From Lutjanus erythropterus (Eukaryota; Chordata; Actinopteri; Lutjaniformes; Lutjanidae), in contig CM034613.1 in the NCBI GenBank assembly GCA_020091685.1, forward strand, positions 13,894,169-13,958,168: a stretch of DNA of 64,000 nt, written 5' to 3'. Under the pieces are notes generated by a model that was not told where the DNA came from, did not search any database, and worked only from the letters and a program-made list of their open reading frames with translations. Within the stretch, counting starts at the first letter, position 1. The number at the start of each line of letters is the position of its first letter. Position numbers and translations under genes: made by a program. Of this stretch, positions 1-14,400 are shown one piece after another.

Positions 1-3000
1 ATTAACAGTTTTGTTCTCTGGCAAACAATGACAAGAACCTCCTTCCAAAAACTGCTGACCACAATACATTCCCATAGGCATATTACATCTGAGGCCTGTA
101 TTTGGCATATTGGGATTCGGAGTATTCCTTTAAGACATGTTATTTGACTGAGGCTAAAGAGAACTAGTAAGTCTACAAAGAATTTATAAAACTAGTTGAA
201 TGAATTTAAAATAATCCAGTTCAATATTCCCAGCTCATTGCAGAGCAGTGGTTGGCCTCTTTCCCGTTAAAACAAAGCCTACCAGCTACCTCCTGGTCTT
301 GTGAAAGGTTGCATATGAACCTGTATCTTTTTTATTCAAATTTTTATGGTTATGTTTGAACAATCGAGTTCCTTATGAGTGTAATTTGACTCAGCTCACG
401 TTCAGACTCCACGCAGATTCAGTTTGGATTATGCAGAGATAAAAGAGTGCAGATCGCTTGAAGACACAGAGCAAAAGGTCTCAAAGTTCTTTTCGAGGGT
501 ACTTGTTGAGACAGGCTCAAATGTTGAAAAACAAGCGCAGACAGACAGGAAATAAATTAATCAAAAACGTTGGGTACATAAATGCTGACAGTTAAAAATT
601 CAGGGTTATGGGTTTCATGTATTTGACATTAAAGCACATGTTTGCTTTGTTGGTTGCAGTTACATCATCAAAGCTGTCTTTAATTTGCAAATTATTTAAA
701 GGCGTCACAGATTGGATGAATTACAGTTTGATTTATTCAGCTTACACCTTTCCTCTGAGGGTTTTCTGGTTTTTTAGCCATCTGTCAGAGGTCTTCTAAG
801 AGTTACAGCCAGAGGAGTGTAGCACTGAGCAGTGAATGCGTGAAGACAAATGGATAAATATGCTGCCACTGACATGACAGTGGTTCATCTGAATCCCTCA
901 ACAAAGTTCACACACACGAGCCAAATACTGCAGGTAGCCTTCAGACAGAGAGACAGGCAAGGACGTTGGACAGGAGTGTGCAACTTGTGGAGGACACAAA
1001 ACAAGACTGTTCACTGTCAGGCTTTGGGAGTAATGGATTACATGTAACAGGATTATGTAATAAGGGTTACACAAAATAATGTAATCAGATTACAGATACA
1101 TTTAATAAAAAGGGATTATGATTAGGATTACGATTTTAAAACATATTTTAAAATGAAGAACAACGTACTTCCTTGTGCACCACACACTTTACAACCCCTC
1201 GGGACACTTACGAGACCACCCTGGTCTCAGTGCAACCTGCTCAGAAAGTTTCATCATCACATCTAGTGAAAACGTGTTTTCACTGTGTGGGAGGTGTTAT
1301 CTCAAACAGAAAAGAGGAACACCAGAGTACAGCGAAAGTTATTCATCTGTGAAAACTGTCGTAATCCAAGAACTAAACACACACAGACCAACTCCTAACT
1401 TTAGCTACACAGTGAATTTTTTTGTATTTCTAGTCCTTCAAAGTGGTCTCCAAAGGTTTAATTTTCCTAGAGGACGTCCTGTGACATGCTGTTCACTGGC
1501 AGATGGGCACAGTTGGCTGCCCCGTTTGACTCGACAATGTGGAAGCCTCACTCTGCAAAGGCATGCACAATAACAGGCGATAACACATTTGTACTCAGTG
1601 AACCGAGATGTCCACTACTTACTGTAATTACCTCTGCCAAAGAAGTCGTGTTGGCCACTCAGCAGGACGTCTCTGAAACATTTCAACAGATTTCGTGTGC
1701 CATCTGAATCTGGCTGCAGTTACTGTAGTTTATGCTAATATAGGCCGTGCCCAGAAGCATTTGACAAGGAATTACAGGAATTCTTTTCCAACTGTGATAT
1801 GCACCAAATTTAGTAAAGCTAAAGGACCAGTACGCCGGTTTAGATCTCACTATCCCAATTCTAGTGTGTAGAAGAACGTACAGTGGCTGCAAAACTGGCA
1901 AAAAATTATATATTTTATTTTGATTTTATTTGTTCAAACTTACATAAAAATACAACTTGATATACACAGAAACAGTGTGATGAAGAGGTGGAAAAAAGTC
2001 AGAGGGGCTTGATCAGGGCAAACTCTAAGTACATTCATTAGGGAATACGAGCAAACAAAGTTAGAAGATGAAAGATTTTATTATATCTGAGATAAGATGA
2101 ATGTCATTTTAAGATCATTTAATGCCATTAATATGATACTATTAGCACAATAATTCAAGTAGGGGAGAGTTGCCACGATGGAAACTTATTTTGTCTTTTA
2201 TTTTTGTACCTGCATATTTAATAGCTTCAGGCAAACATCCTGCGTGTTTGCTACTATTAACCACTTAAAGTTTTAATAGAGAAAACAAGAAGTGCAATCA
2301 CATCTTCTTTGGTGGAGGTAATTCACATTTACAAGACCTTGGCAGAGGCCTGAGTTTTTGTTTGGATTGCATACACATTGACCTACATATACTTGTCTTT
2401 CTCGTCCCCATTTCCATGAAGACAATGTGATCTTAGTCCTGACAAAAAACGCTCGCAGGTTTGTTTGCAGCTAAACTGTCTGACTGGCTGACGCAGCTCG
2501 GTGATTTCTCTCAGATGTTGTCAGGCAGCTTTCAGCGATAAACTCTTGAGTTTATAGATGTTTTGTTCTTGTTTTGTTGTTGTTGTCGAGGGGGAAAAGT
2601 GGGTGAGAGGTTAGCCGTTTCCCCTCAACTCTGATGTCATCCTTGTTGTTTGTGGGTGCTGCATGTTGTTTGTATATTTCTGCGATGTCCTAAATTTGTC
2701 CCAGTGCAGAGGATTTTATAATAGTGTTCTTAATTACTTACAAGTCATAAGGAGATGCTATGACAGCCGGTCGCTGTCTGCTCTGGCCATTTCAATCCGC
2801 AGGCTAAAGGTTTTCCAAGGTGTACCATTTCAAAAACACGTGGGGGGGGGGATCTCCCAGGAGTCCGTCTCTTCCTACAGATGGCAGAGTGCGAGGTCAT
2901 AACTCTGCCGTGTTTTCCAGCAGGCTCATAGTTAACTCAGCAAGTTTCCACTCACACACACATTTTGTATACTCAGCTTACGGACAGCTGAGCGGCCCCA

Positions 3001-3379
3001 GCAGCTCCGTGGTTCGGAGAATGTGTCCTCAGGTGTTTACTCCACAGCCCCGCCAATCAACAAGCAGTAGGAGAAGGAGGAGTGGGGACACATGCGTTGT
3101 TGGTGTAATGCAGCTAAAGATCATCTGGTTCCTAAAACAACTCTGTTTACTGGAGGCTGAGTTAAGAGGTTTAAGATGTGTTTACTCCAGGTTACATGAG
3201 GTCCAGTCAGTTGGGTTTTAGCTCATTGTGCACACATTCTTCACTCAAGTAGAAGTACAGATACTTGGGTAAAAAAAAACACTCTGGTAGAAGCAGAATT
3301 TCAACTTATTTATTCAAGTAGAAGTCAAAAAGTTTCTGTGCAAAATTAACTTCACCTTTTGAGTCGAGTCTCCTTCTCG

Positions 3380-3690
3380 TTTCTGTTTTCTCTTGTTACG
3401 TTCGTCATTACATCTTTTTTGTCTTGTAAGTTTTCATCATGTTACATCATATTGTATTCTGTTTTTCATCCTGTTACATCATTTTGATTTGTTACATTGT
3501 TTTTTTTGTCTTGTTTACATTTTTTACATCTTATATCATTTTCATCTCATGTGTTTCAAGTCGTTTTTCATCATATTACATCTTTTTCATTGTCTTGTTA
3601 CACCTTTTACGTATTTTACATTGTCACACCTTTTACATCTTTTATGTCTTACTTCACCTTTATGGTCTTTGTCTCCTTGATATTTCATTT
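3380..3690. repeat. degenerate T-rich tandem repeat
   Basis: This stretch repeats variants of TTACATCATTTT, TTTTCATC and CTTGTTACA on one strand with irregular spacing, so it looks like a diverged minisatellite of very low complexity. Three overlapping open frames arise here only because the T-rich strand lacks stops; their hydrophobic translations are artefacts. Confidence 0.65.
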
Positions 3691-4699
3691 TTCATCATTG
3701 TTCCCTGGTTAAAAGGGTGGTGGTAGTAGTGTTAAGTTCATAAAACTTAGTTAAAAAAGAAAAAAGAGAAAATATGCCAATATTAAATCAATCTGATGCA
3801 CTGATGCATAGAAAGCACAACAACTGCATTATCAAAAATGATTGCATTAGAAAATAAAACATTTGCCTGATTTAATGCAATGTTTGGCATAAACAGATAC
3901 AGATAAATTTGTTGGTTGAAGAGATACAGATAATGATGTCTGTGTGCACCTCTAGTATGTGTAGTACTACTACTACTTAAGTAAGAATGTGTGTATGTTT
4001 GCCATCTCTTACAGTTGCTCATTTCCTGTTTTCATTGCTGCTGTAGTAGCAGCTCTGTGGCTGTCCCCTTCACCGCAACTCTTCAGCTCTATATTCTGTA
4101 GTAAAAGCGGGGAAATTTCCCTCCTCTGCCACCTTAAAACTCCCGCTCATAAACCACGTCATCTTTACAAACAAGCCCACGCTGTGCACACTTCTGCCGT
4201 ATCGGCGCAGACCCATGTGTGTCAGTTCCTGTGCATCTGCCTTCCTCCCCTGCAGTGGCAGCTCAGCTCAGAGTTATTTAATGTGATGAACTTAATCCCA
4301 CGGAGTCAAACAGGCCGATTATTTAATGGCACCCTATTGGCCTGAACCCAGTGGCCTGTTGTACCCAGCGGTACAGATCAAATCCATTATCTTTGTCCAT
4401 GTTAGGTCAGCCTCAAGTTGAAGTGAGTTGAACGGCATTGCCAAGTACTTTTCAGGGATTGTTTTATCCTTTGCAAGTACCAGATGAGTGGAGTTTGATA
4501 TGCATCATTACACCTGAAGGACTAAACATCCTGTTAATCTCCTGTCTTTCCTGTCACTGTCACGCTGGGTTTGTGACATGTCATGTCTCAGTTACAGTTT
4601 ATCTGTTTCATTATCATGTCACATTAAATCGACACACCCTGACACTCAGTGACAGATGATCAAGTTGACAGTTTTGGCTGTCAGCACCAGCCAATACAC

Positions 4700-5340
4700 A
4701 AACATTAGTGATGGAGGAAATATTCTGATTATTTTCTTAACTAAAAGTAATAGCACTGCAAAAATACTCCATTACAAGTAAAAGTCCTGCATTGAAAATG
4801 GTACTGAAGTAAAAGTATGTCAAGTATCATCTGGAATTTGTACTTCAAGTATCCAAAGTAAAAGTACTCATCACAGAAAAAGCTCCTATGTGAGTGCATA
4901 CAGAATATCCACTTATATACTATTACCTATTACTCATGTATTAATGGAAGTGGAGCTAATTTTAGGTTGATTTATATGGAACTGCAGCTAATTATTAAAT
5001 ATAATTGTGGATTCCCCAGAGCTTAAAGTGACACCTTCAAATGTCTTGTTTTTATATACTGTTATACTGTTATTTTTTTACCTCATATTTTGAAAGTTCT
5101 GCATGTGTCACGTAGGTAAAATCTTAATTTGTAAAGTAATTAGTAACTGTAGCTGTCAGATAAATGGAGTAAAAGCGCTATATTTTTCTTTATATTTTCT
5201 CACCTTTCTGTAGTGGAGTGGAAGTACTAAGTCTCAGGAAATGGAAATACTTAAGTAAACCACTCATACTTGAAATTTGTACTTAAATGCAATATTTTGA
5301 GTAAATATAATCAATTACATTCCACCACTTTTGACAAAAA
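4700..5340. repeat. old interspersed repeat rich in AAGTAAAAGTACT
   Basis: The segment has many AAGTAAAAGT / AGTACTT words at both ends and ends in a stretch reading TTACATTCCACCACTTTTG. I have seen this pattern as a common teleost interspersed repeat, but cannot assign a family. A related fragment lies at about 3238-3345 (CAAGTAGAAGT words). It lies within the presumed slc7a8 intron. Confidence 0.45.
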
Positions 5341-6375
5341 GTGTAATTAAATCACAGTATTAACCAGCAATCATTGATGTAATGTAGGCCTTCTTCTTTT
5401 CCTGAGTTTGCTCAGTACATAATATGATTAAATACATGTCATTCCCCTCATTAATTAATGAATATCACTCCAATGTAATGATAATTTTAAGTTAATGTAG
5501 TAATGTGATGTCATTCCAGTGTCAGGCAATCTATTATATTAATGGATATTTTTAGATATTTTTCTGGAAGTCCTTTTTTGTCTTTAGAAGACACTGTAAG
5601 ATGCATACATGCAATTGTTATTATAGTTTTAGAAGGTTACAGAAGGAAACTTTAAAAGTACCAAGTATGAATGTCAAATATCTGCAGTGCCTCAAAAGAA
5701 AACATATTACTAAGAAGTACGGTGTAAGAGATAAGAGATAACAGAGTCAAAGGTTGCTGCAGCCTTTCATGTTAAGACACGTCACGCATGTTCACGTGTG
5801 CAGCTTTTAATCTTTCTCCATTCCCAGTTCACTTTCCATCAAGAAAATTAAAGGTTGTTGACCTGAATTCTTGCGTCTGTAACCAGTTTCGTAACCTCTT
5901 CTTCTCCAGGGAAATAAGCTGAGCACTACTACTACGAACAGCGCAGTGATGGTTACTTTACAAGACCAATAAAACAATCAACACATAAACCTTTATCTAC
6001 TGAATTTCATCATTTCCCAACCTTTCAGCACAGTCAGCACAAACTCATACTGTACAGCCAAACAGAATTTTGATTTAAAATCCTCAAAGATATTAACATG
6101 TCAGGCTGAAAATTTGTAGAAATTGTTATAAAATGATGCAAAAGGCACACGTAATCTGAAAAATGGTGACTTGGGTTTCAGTATTTCACAGTTTTTGCAC
6201 TATTTGCGCCCAGGGTTGAGGGTATAAATAGCTCAACAGCTGCCATGTGACTATTCTCACCCTGGTGCAAGTAGACATTCCGAAATATAAATGTGATATT
6301 TGGAAATACAATGGAAACACTTGATTTTAATGGATAGCATAAGCACTAACTTTTTACTGTTCTTTGTGCGTTTAG

Positions 6376-9300
6376 TGCTGCTGACATGGGTGAACTGCTC
6401 CAGCGTGAGGTGGGCCACCAGAGTGCAGGACATATTCACCGCTGGCAAGCTGCTGGCCCTCGCCCTCATCATCGTCATGGGCATCGTGCAGATCTGCAAG
6501 GGTAAGCTTATACCAACGCCGTCCGTGCTCCCAGAATGCATATGTCCGCCTTAGTCTGGGCTGTGTGTGAAAGGAAGAAGCTCACTCGCGGTCACTGGGG
6601 ACAACTTCAGTCATTCGGGACAGTATAGGCTCCCCGTGGACGCCACAGGGGTCACTGGGTTGCTGGGGCCCTCACATAGCTAATATCAGCACGCCTGTGT
6701 GGCTTCACTGTCACAACATGGCTGAGGGCCAGTTATTACAAGGGCCACATAGAGTAGGCTCCTGAAACAACAAAGATGATAAATGAAGAGTGTAGTGGCT
6801 GGTTTGATGGGAGACTTTAGGTCATATATGAGGGGGGACGGTATGTGAGACTAGAAATACTTTAATGCTCTCTGAAAACATGCCTCCAGGAGGGATTTCA
6901 GGAAAAATGTAATGACAAAGGAGAAAGAAACCATCTTCCTAAAGATCATAGATTATATAGACATTTACCCCAAGCAGAGGTTTTGAAAATGTTGCAGTGG
7001 GAACTCGGGAGATCACAAATTAGGTCGCTTTTCAGGGATTTAGCAGATTGTCTTTTACAGCTCTTTTTACACACGCTGATTGCATTAGATGATGGTTTTC
7101 AGCTGGGTTTCCTCACAGCGGGCCCAGACTTAAGCTGTTTACCATCACAGCAAAACAACACAAACAGACATTAGAGCAATGATCAGAAACAGAGCCGCTT
7201 TACAAATTTACATAAGGAGCACAGAAAATCCTGAATAAAAGACAGTTTCAGTGAAAAAAAGAGGATTAAAAGACTATTTAGTGAATTAAATATCAACTAA
7301 TCTTTTCCACTGTCTTCCCCACCTGTAGGAGAGTACTACTGGTTGGAACCAGCCAATGCCTTCGAGCCCTTTCAGGAGTATGACGTGGGTTTGATAGCCT
7401 TAGCCTTCCTACAAGGTTCCTTCGCTTATGGAGGATGGAATTTCCTCAACTACGTCACAGAGGAACTGGTGGACCCTTACGTGTAAGTATTAAAAAGAAA
7501 TGTTCTGTCGCTGTGGTTAGAAAACCACATCCCACAGTGCTGAAGCTGCTTGCAGACATTTGAGTGATTAGCAGTTGCATGCTGACTAAACTTCTCAGTT
7601 TAATCACTGATACTTTTTTTCTTAAAGCCCTCTGAAATTAATTTAGCTGATCATGGGAGAAGTTCTCACTATCATTCCCAGTATCTGGCCTCTGATGTGG
7701 ATTTCTCTTAGAATAAAATGGTTTATATCTTCATTTCCTCTGAATTTTCTGTCTTTTTTAACAATCCCACATGTTTTAATAACCTTGGTATCCATTAATA
7801 CACCTCCCCTAAGGTACAGGTTTTAATTTCCTTCCTTAAATCCCCACCCTTTACCTCCTTCTCTTTAGTTTTTCTCCTAAACATGGCTGTTTCTGTCGTC
7901 TCCAGGAACCTTCCTCGTGCCATCTTCATCTCCATCCCCCTTGTGACTTTCGTGTACGTCTTCGCCAACATTGCCTACGTCACGGCCATGAGTCCCCAGG
8001 AGCTGCTTGCCTCAAACGCCGTTGCTGTGGTGAGTAACCCAGCAGCATGACAGAGTGATGTCATTAAAACATCGATAGTAGAATGACTCTGTCTCCCTCT
8101 AGTGACCCCTGCTGGTTATTCCTCATTCATTGCATTTTAGTAGTGAACATGATGAAGTAAGCATCTAACCATCATCCAACCTCTAACCTTCATCCCAGAC
8201 GTTTGGCGAGAAGCTTCTGGGAATCTTCTCGTGGATCATGCCCATCTCTGTGGCTCTCTCCACCTTCGGGGGAGTCAACGGTTCCCTCTTCACCTCCTCA
8301 CGGTTAGTTGGCTTGATAACGGCTTATACCCCACAATCAAATATTCTTTCTTTCAACCTTTTTTCTTTTATTTTAATTTTTATCACATGGCATCCATTGG
8401 CTCATGAAGGCTGACTCCATAATAGAAAATAATAACAAATAAATGAATAAATGCAGATGAAAAAAAAACAATACATCAATAACAGAGGGAAAACGTCATA
8501 CTTCAGGATCACAGTGTCACATTTTCCATTTTAATGTAAGTCCATGGTGAGTTTCTGTTTTCTGTTGCTCATTTGACTGGTCTATAAGCAAAAAAAAAAC
8601 CCACAATGTGACCTTGAAACAAGCAAGAAAAATAACTGAAACTGAAAACCTCACATGGAACAGGTGCATTATGCAAATACAGATTATGCACAGAGTTGAT
8701 ATTTGGGTTCTTAAGATTACAGCAAGCTCACAAACACTTCTTGATTTAATCCCAACATCTCAGAATTTAATATGGCTGGGGTCTGATTTTCCTTTTGACT
8801 CTACCAAATACAGACCAAATTCTGCACAAAAAGTATTTTAAATGGTAAACATGCTCCTTATGAGCATGTGCTTTATGGACACCAAAGGCATGGTTGCTTG
8901 ATATTCATTACCCAATAAAAGTCAATATATAATGTAAGCTCAAATCACAGTGATACAGCAGCAAAGAGCAATAACAGATATGAGAATAAGTAAACAGAAA
9001 GATCTGGTAAATAAGTAAATAAAATAAACACGCAAGATATAAACAGAAGAAAAAAAAACAAGAAACAGACTCAACAGCTGAATTAACATTATTACAGATA
9101 GAATATGCATAGATTAGATAGATTACTAATTATTGCAGTGAATTATTACAGTGAATATCTTATCTAGTGCAGTGGTTCCCAACCTGGGTGTGAAAAGAAC
9201 ATGAAACATCACTGCTGCACAAAATTATTTCATCAGAACACATGGGACTTTTATATCTCCAGGACTCTAAAAATTAACATTGAAATATTAAAATGAAAAC

Positions 9301-11418
9301 ATGATCGGATCAGATGATTTTTAACTTTTTTAAGTATGTCAAACTCACAGTAATTCATACAGTAGATCTCCTCATGCTTTATGTTGTTTGAACTAAGTCT
9401 AAACATGTCCATGCTGATAAATTTTCATTTTCTTTGTGCTCTAAATTCAACTTTTCTTCCTCTCTGTCATGCTCATCTTAATCCTCTTTATAAGTCTCGT
9501 ACAAGCCTTTCTTTTTCAGTGTGTAGACTTAAATACTGTATATGCATTAACTGAATGTGGTTTTTTTTTAAATTTCATCTCTGTCTCTCTCAGATTGTTC
9601 TTTGCTGGAGCCAGAGAGGGCCACCTCCCCAGTCTGCTGGCCATGATTCATGTGAAACGTTGCACTCCCATCCCTGCTCTGCTCTTCACTGTGAGTACTG
9701 CTTCCTCACCGCCACACTCCTTCATATAATCTCCTTATGGTGATTCAGTTTTGGTCTCTTCATCACTTAAACCCAACCAGACCTAGACAACAAGCTGCAG
9801 ACAAACCACAAACTGTCTGTCTCTGACCCTCCTTTTATTTCCTTTTTCATTCCTCAGTGCCTTTCCACCCTGCTTATGCTGTGCACCAGCGACATGTACA
9901 CTCTCATCAACTACGTGGGCTTCATCAACTACCTCTTCTATGGAGTCACTGTCGCCGGGCAGATTGTCCTGCGTATTAAACAGCCCAACATGCACCGACC
10001 AATCAGGGTGAGTTTATGTGGCATTTTAACCTTGTCTTTTTTTGCACTTTATGTACCACTTTATTTAAACAGGGGCACATTCAGTAATACATATGTCTTT
10101 CCTGGTTGATTTCAGACAGTTTAATTTTTTTGGAGCAAATGTAGGTGTATAGATAGTGTATATAGAAAAAAACAGATGCAAAAAGTGGAAATATTGCAAG
10201 CAAAGAGGAAAACAAATCAGATAAAACTCCTAGAAAGGTCTGTAAACAATGCATTGTAGTGAAGAAGTACCAGAAAACATGTTTTTCTTGCATCAAATAT
10301 GTTGTTTCTCACTTTGAGAAGAGCTTTTCAGTGCTTTGTTTGACATGGAATTCAGATTTTAAAATACAGAATTGGAGCCTTCAGTGTTCTGGAGGTAAAG
10401 CTGTTTCTTAAATGGAAATTGCCCCCCAAAATATACACATTACTGGCATAGAGATTGCTTTATTGTGGGCAGAGGGGGCAATTTCTAAATCCACTGGAAA
10501 AACAGAGAGTTAGAAGCACTAATATTGTGCACTAACTTTGTTTTCAAGCAGCCATGAACCGTCTAAAGGCTGCTCCCTAGTGGTGCAAAGGTGTACTATC
10601 ACAGATTGATGACATGAATATACAAAAATTATCACTTAACTGAGAGCCTGTGGCAACATTAATATGTATGTTAAAATCACCCAGGATTAAAAATCTGTCA
10701 TAGTTTCAGTGATTGTTGAATGGAGGATTTAGATTTTAATGAAACTATATTATATTGGAAAGGGAGAAACCATCTACATGAGCGTAATAAGTTGTGTTTT
10801 TCTTTCTGTCTTTCAGATCAGCTTGATATGGCCGGTCATTTACCTCATCTTCTGGGCCTTCCTGCTCATCTTCTCCCTTTACTCCGAGCCTGTGGTGTGC
10901 GGCATCGGTCTGGCCATCATGCTGACTGGCGTCCCTGTCTATTTCCTGGGAGTCTACTGGGACAATAAGCCACAGTGCTTCCACGCCTTCATCAGTAAGT
11001 TATGGGAAAATTTTTCTCTATAAGTGGTGGAATGTTTTGGGAATTACACTTAGTTGTGTCCTTGCCAACAATTTCGCTCTCACATCTGTGTCTCAAGTAT
11101 GGAGGTGGGAAATTAATCTTGGCTTTTAATTCATGTCTTTATCAGCCGAAATGTAAACATTTAATTTCCAAAAGACCATATATGCAAGTAAAAACTTAAT
11201 TTCTTCATAAAATGCATGCTTTGTCATATATCATTTGTCCTAAACCTCTGACTGTCTCTCCTCTTCTAGATAAAATGACATACTTGGGCCAGAAGTTCTG
11301 CGTGGTGGTTTATCCTGGTAGCAGCAGCAGGAGCGCAGAGGAAGGAGAGGAAATGAAGGAGGCCAGGTCTCCTCTGTCCAAGGAGGACGGAGACAACCAC
11401 AAGTCAGCGGACTGCTAA
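6376..11418 (+). CDS. slc7a8: SLC7A8 / LAT2-type L amino-acid transporter light chain, 3' eight exons (partial)
   Basis: Eight exons with GT-AG borders: 6376-6501, 7329-7482, 7906-8029, 8199-8302, 9594-9690, 9858-10007, 10817-10994, 11270-11418, with TAA at 11416-11418. They join in frame to give the last 359 residues. The product resembles human LAT2, an exchanger of large neutral amino acids that pairs with the 4F2 heavy chain (SLC3A2) at the basolateral membrane. Recognisable blocks are [70 protein letters not shown] and [11 protein letters not shown]. The tail is hydrophilic and poorly conserved. Exons for the first ~190 residues, including the helix-3/4 loop cysteine that bonds to SLC3A2 in this family, lie left of the window. 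LAT1 (slc7a5) is the main alternative, but the loop and C-terminal wording fit LAT2 better. Confidence 0.93.
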
Positions 11419-14400
11419 AACGTCTTTATCTCAAACCTGCACCCCAAAATAAACAGACATATGCAGACGCACACGTGGGTGCACACACTCGCAAACGGCC
11501 ACACAAACATACCTGACAGTTTGTAGTGGACTTACTGATCAACACTCGTGCCCCTACACTTTAATATGTTGTATTTGGTTTTAGCAACATTTCAGTCAAT
11601 AAATTCAGTGCCAAATATAGTATAAGATGTTCAGAGTAATATGACCTCTAACTGTTCTCTCTGGGGTCCTTCAAAAGTGCAATAAAGAAAGGTTTGCACC
11701 TTCAACTCCTCCTTACATAAACAGACGCCATTAACTGCTGCTCATCATCATCATCATCATCATCTTGCTTCTCCCTCTCCCTCTCCTCCTCCTCTTCCAC
11801 CACACACTCCCTGCACACTCCTACTGTAAGAGCATTGTTTTTTTTTTTTAAGTTTTTTTTTTTTTTAGTTTTATCAAGAGACTCTTACTGTACTGTGATA
11901 TGAAAACACTTGTTCTTTTTTGCCACATTGTAAATTTTGCTTTGTCATGCAGTCAACACACACCAAAGCTGTATTTTTGATTGTTCAAGGCAGAAAATCT
12001 GATTCAGATCAAGTCATTTCACGGCGTGAAAGTACACTCAATACTGTGTTTTTGTTTTTAAAGGTGACTGTGATTCCGAAATGTTTCTCTCTCTCTTTTT
12101 TTTTGTAATTGTGGTAATTGTTTATGTCATTTGGCTTTGTTGTTATTTTAGTTTTAACATGTTTTATTGTTGATATTCTTTTTTCTATTCAACATCATAT
12201 ACATCTGGGCCTTTTTTGTTTGGTTTTTTTATTCTTGCAACCATGGAGATGTATAGCTGAAAGCTGATGTGTGATCTGTACTTTGTATTGGTAAATGGTG
12301 CACAGTTCTTTGTTAATTGCCTTAATTAGAATATATTCTGTATTTGGGTGCCATTGCAGCTCTGTTTTGATTCTAATGCTCCCCACTGAGATTCTAATGA
12401 TTATGTAAGCAACAAGCAAAAGTGTCAGTTTTGGATTCTTGTATGGACACTACACAGATAATCAACCCGTTAAACTACAAGTTCAGTGTGACTGTAGATG
12501 ACTAGAAAGATTCAAATAGGCAAGACATGAAATTTGCATTGCTAGTGTGCAAATCCCTAAACCGACACATGTGAATGCCTGTGTGGAAAGACAGCTGTTT
12601 TACAGCAGAAGTATTTTTATAGCTTACCATCTAGCTGTGTTTAAATTAATTTTTCTTCTTTATTTAGGGTGTAGAAAAGAAAACTTTACTTTAAAAATAA
12701 GTATTTTTTGAGTAATACAATTCACTAGAAGAGATTTTAGTGCAATATTAGTGCAGGCACCAGCAAGGCACCCCTGAGTGAATCCTTTCTGTGTTAATAG
12801 TTATGTATCTATACATATGCTGTATATTATAGTAACAACACTCATGCACACATAAACACACACTGCGTATTCTTGTGTCTTCAGTCTTTCTATAATCTCT
12901 TAGTGTCTCAGGGCATCCCCCACTGCCTTCTCCTTACATACACTGCCTGAAACCTCCAGACATGACAGAAACTTAACAGATCTGACTGATTGCCTCTTTG
13001 CTAAACGTCTGTACTGGTGCTTTTAGAGATTTATTTCCTCAGGAGTCTTAATCTTACAAATTATCCCAAAAAAGAACAGGCGTTGGCAGACGTGCACAGA
13101 TAATTACAGCTTTATATAGAATCATTAAAGTTGGGCCAGTATTGTGTAGGTTTCTCTTGTTAAACTGTAAGGGGAACAGGGTGTTTTGGATGTCTTTACA
13201 ACTACAATGATTGTGTTTTGTGCCTGTACAGTTATTGTGTATTTACAGTATACACAGATGTCATGACTGTCTGTATATTGTCTCTTAGTAAATAAAAACC
13301 ACTGACTAATGTTTGAATTCATAATTCAGGGCCTCATTTATGTATATAATAATGGAAATGCTATTAGCACCCAGGTGTCAGTAGCCAAAAATGATATTTG
13401 CACCAGGTGTACATAGCTTAGCATGGCAGAGACAAGCATCCAGGTGTCAGTAGCAAACCCAGGGTGTAAATAGTCAATGTGGCTATTTACACCCAGGTGT
13501 ATATAGTCTGTCCAGAGACAAGTAGCCAGGTGTCAGTAGCAACAATGTTTTTTGCCACTGGGGTGTAAATAGTCAGTGTGGCTATTTAGACCCAGATGTA
13601 TTGGTCTATATGGCCTGGCATGGCACCTAGGAGTCCATACCAAACAAGGCTGTTTGCACTTGGGGTGTAAAGAGTCAATGTGACTATTTGCACCTGGGTG
13701 TATTGCATATGTATGGCCTAGCATAGCAGAGATGAATGCCCAGGTGTCCATAACAATCGATGGTATTTACACCTGTAAATTGTCAATGTGGCTATTTATA
13801 CCTGGGTTTACATAGTCTAGGATGGCAGAGGCGATGGTCCAGGAGTCCATAGCAAACAAGGCTATTTACACCTGAGTGTACATAGTCAAGAGTATCTATA
13901 CTTATGCCAGGCCATAGTGTATATAGCCTGGCATAGCAATGACAAGCACCCAAGTGTCTTTCGCCAACAATGCTATTTGCACCTGGGGTAGACACTGTCA
14001 ATGTCAGTCATGGTAAAATACACTAGGGGACTGGTTGTAAATGTCAGAATGATTGATGTGTGACTATTGTCACCGAGGTGCAAACAGACACAAAAATAAG
14101 CTCAATCTTTATCTTTTGTTCATTGTGCAATTATTTCAAAGAACATGATTAAATTCTTATTACATGATCAATTTTAAAGATACATCAACTTTGTGGATTT
14201 CACATTCCTCACCAACACTCTTACTGTACATAAATGAGGCCTGAAACTTTCCACCTCAGAAATCAAATGCTGTGACGCAGCAAGGTAAAATGTTCAAATC
14301 CTACTTGTTTACTGGTTAAAATATATCAAGTTAAATGTTTAACAGTTATGATTTTTTTACTCTTGTCTTTCTTTCTTTCTGCTCAAGGTTCCTTAATAAG

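Larger units (their letters stand above)
1..6375. other. slc7a8 intron or 5' flank, no exon recognised
   Basis: No stretch here encodes the N-terminal part of a LAT-type transporter (the first four to five membrane helices), and no other protein family is recognisable. The first visible slc7a8 exon begins at 6376 with a split codon, so this is most simply intron, with earlier exons left of the window. The open frames (for example 1175-1573) have no recognisable content. The segment holds low-complexity DNA (3380-3690) and old interspersed repeat (about 4700-5340). Confidence 0.6.

Noticed and set aside
1175-1573. 132-codon open frame on the plus strand
   Set aside because: No known family, no splice-site or promoter support, and ordinary codon composition for non-coding DNA.
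3393-3726. Overlapping Phe/Leu/His-rich open frames that look like membrane proteins
   Set aside because: They are produced by a T-rich tandem repeat in all three frames.
13360-14010. CRISPR-like array
   Set aside because: The units are diverged and contain no unique spacers between identical repeats; the host is a vertebrate and the array sits inside a terminal-inverted-repeat element.
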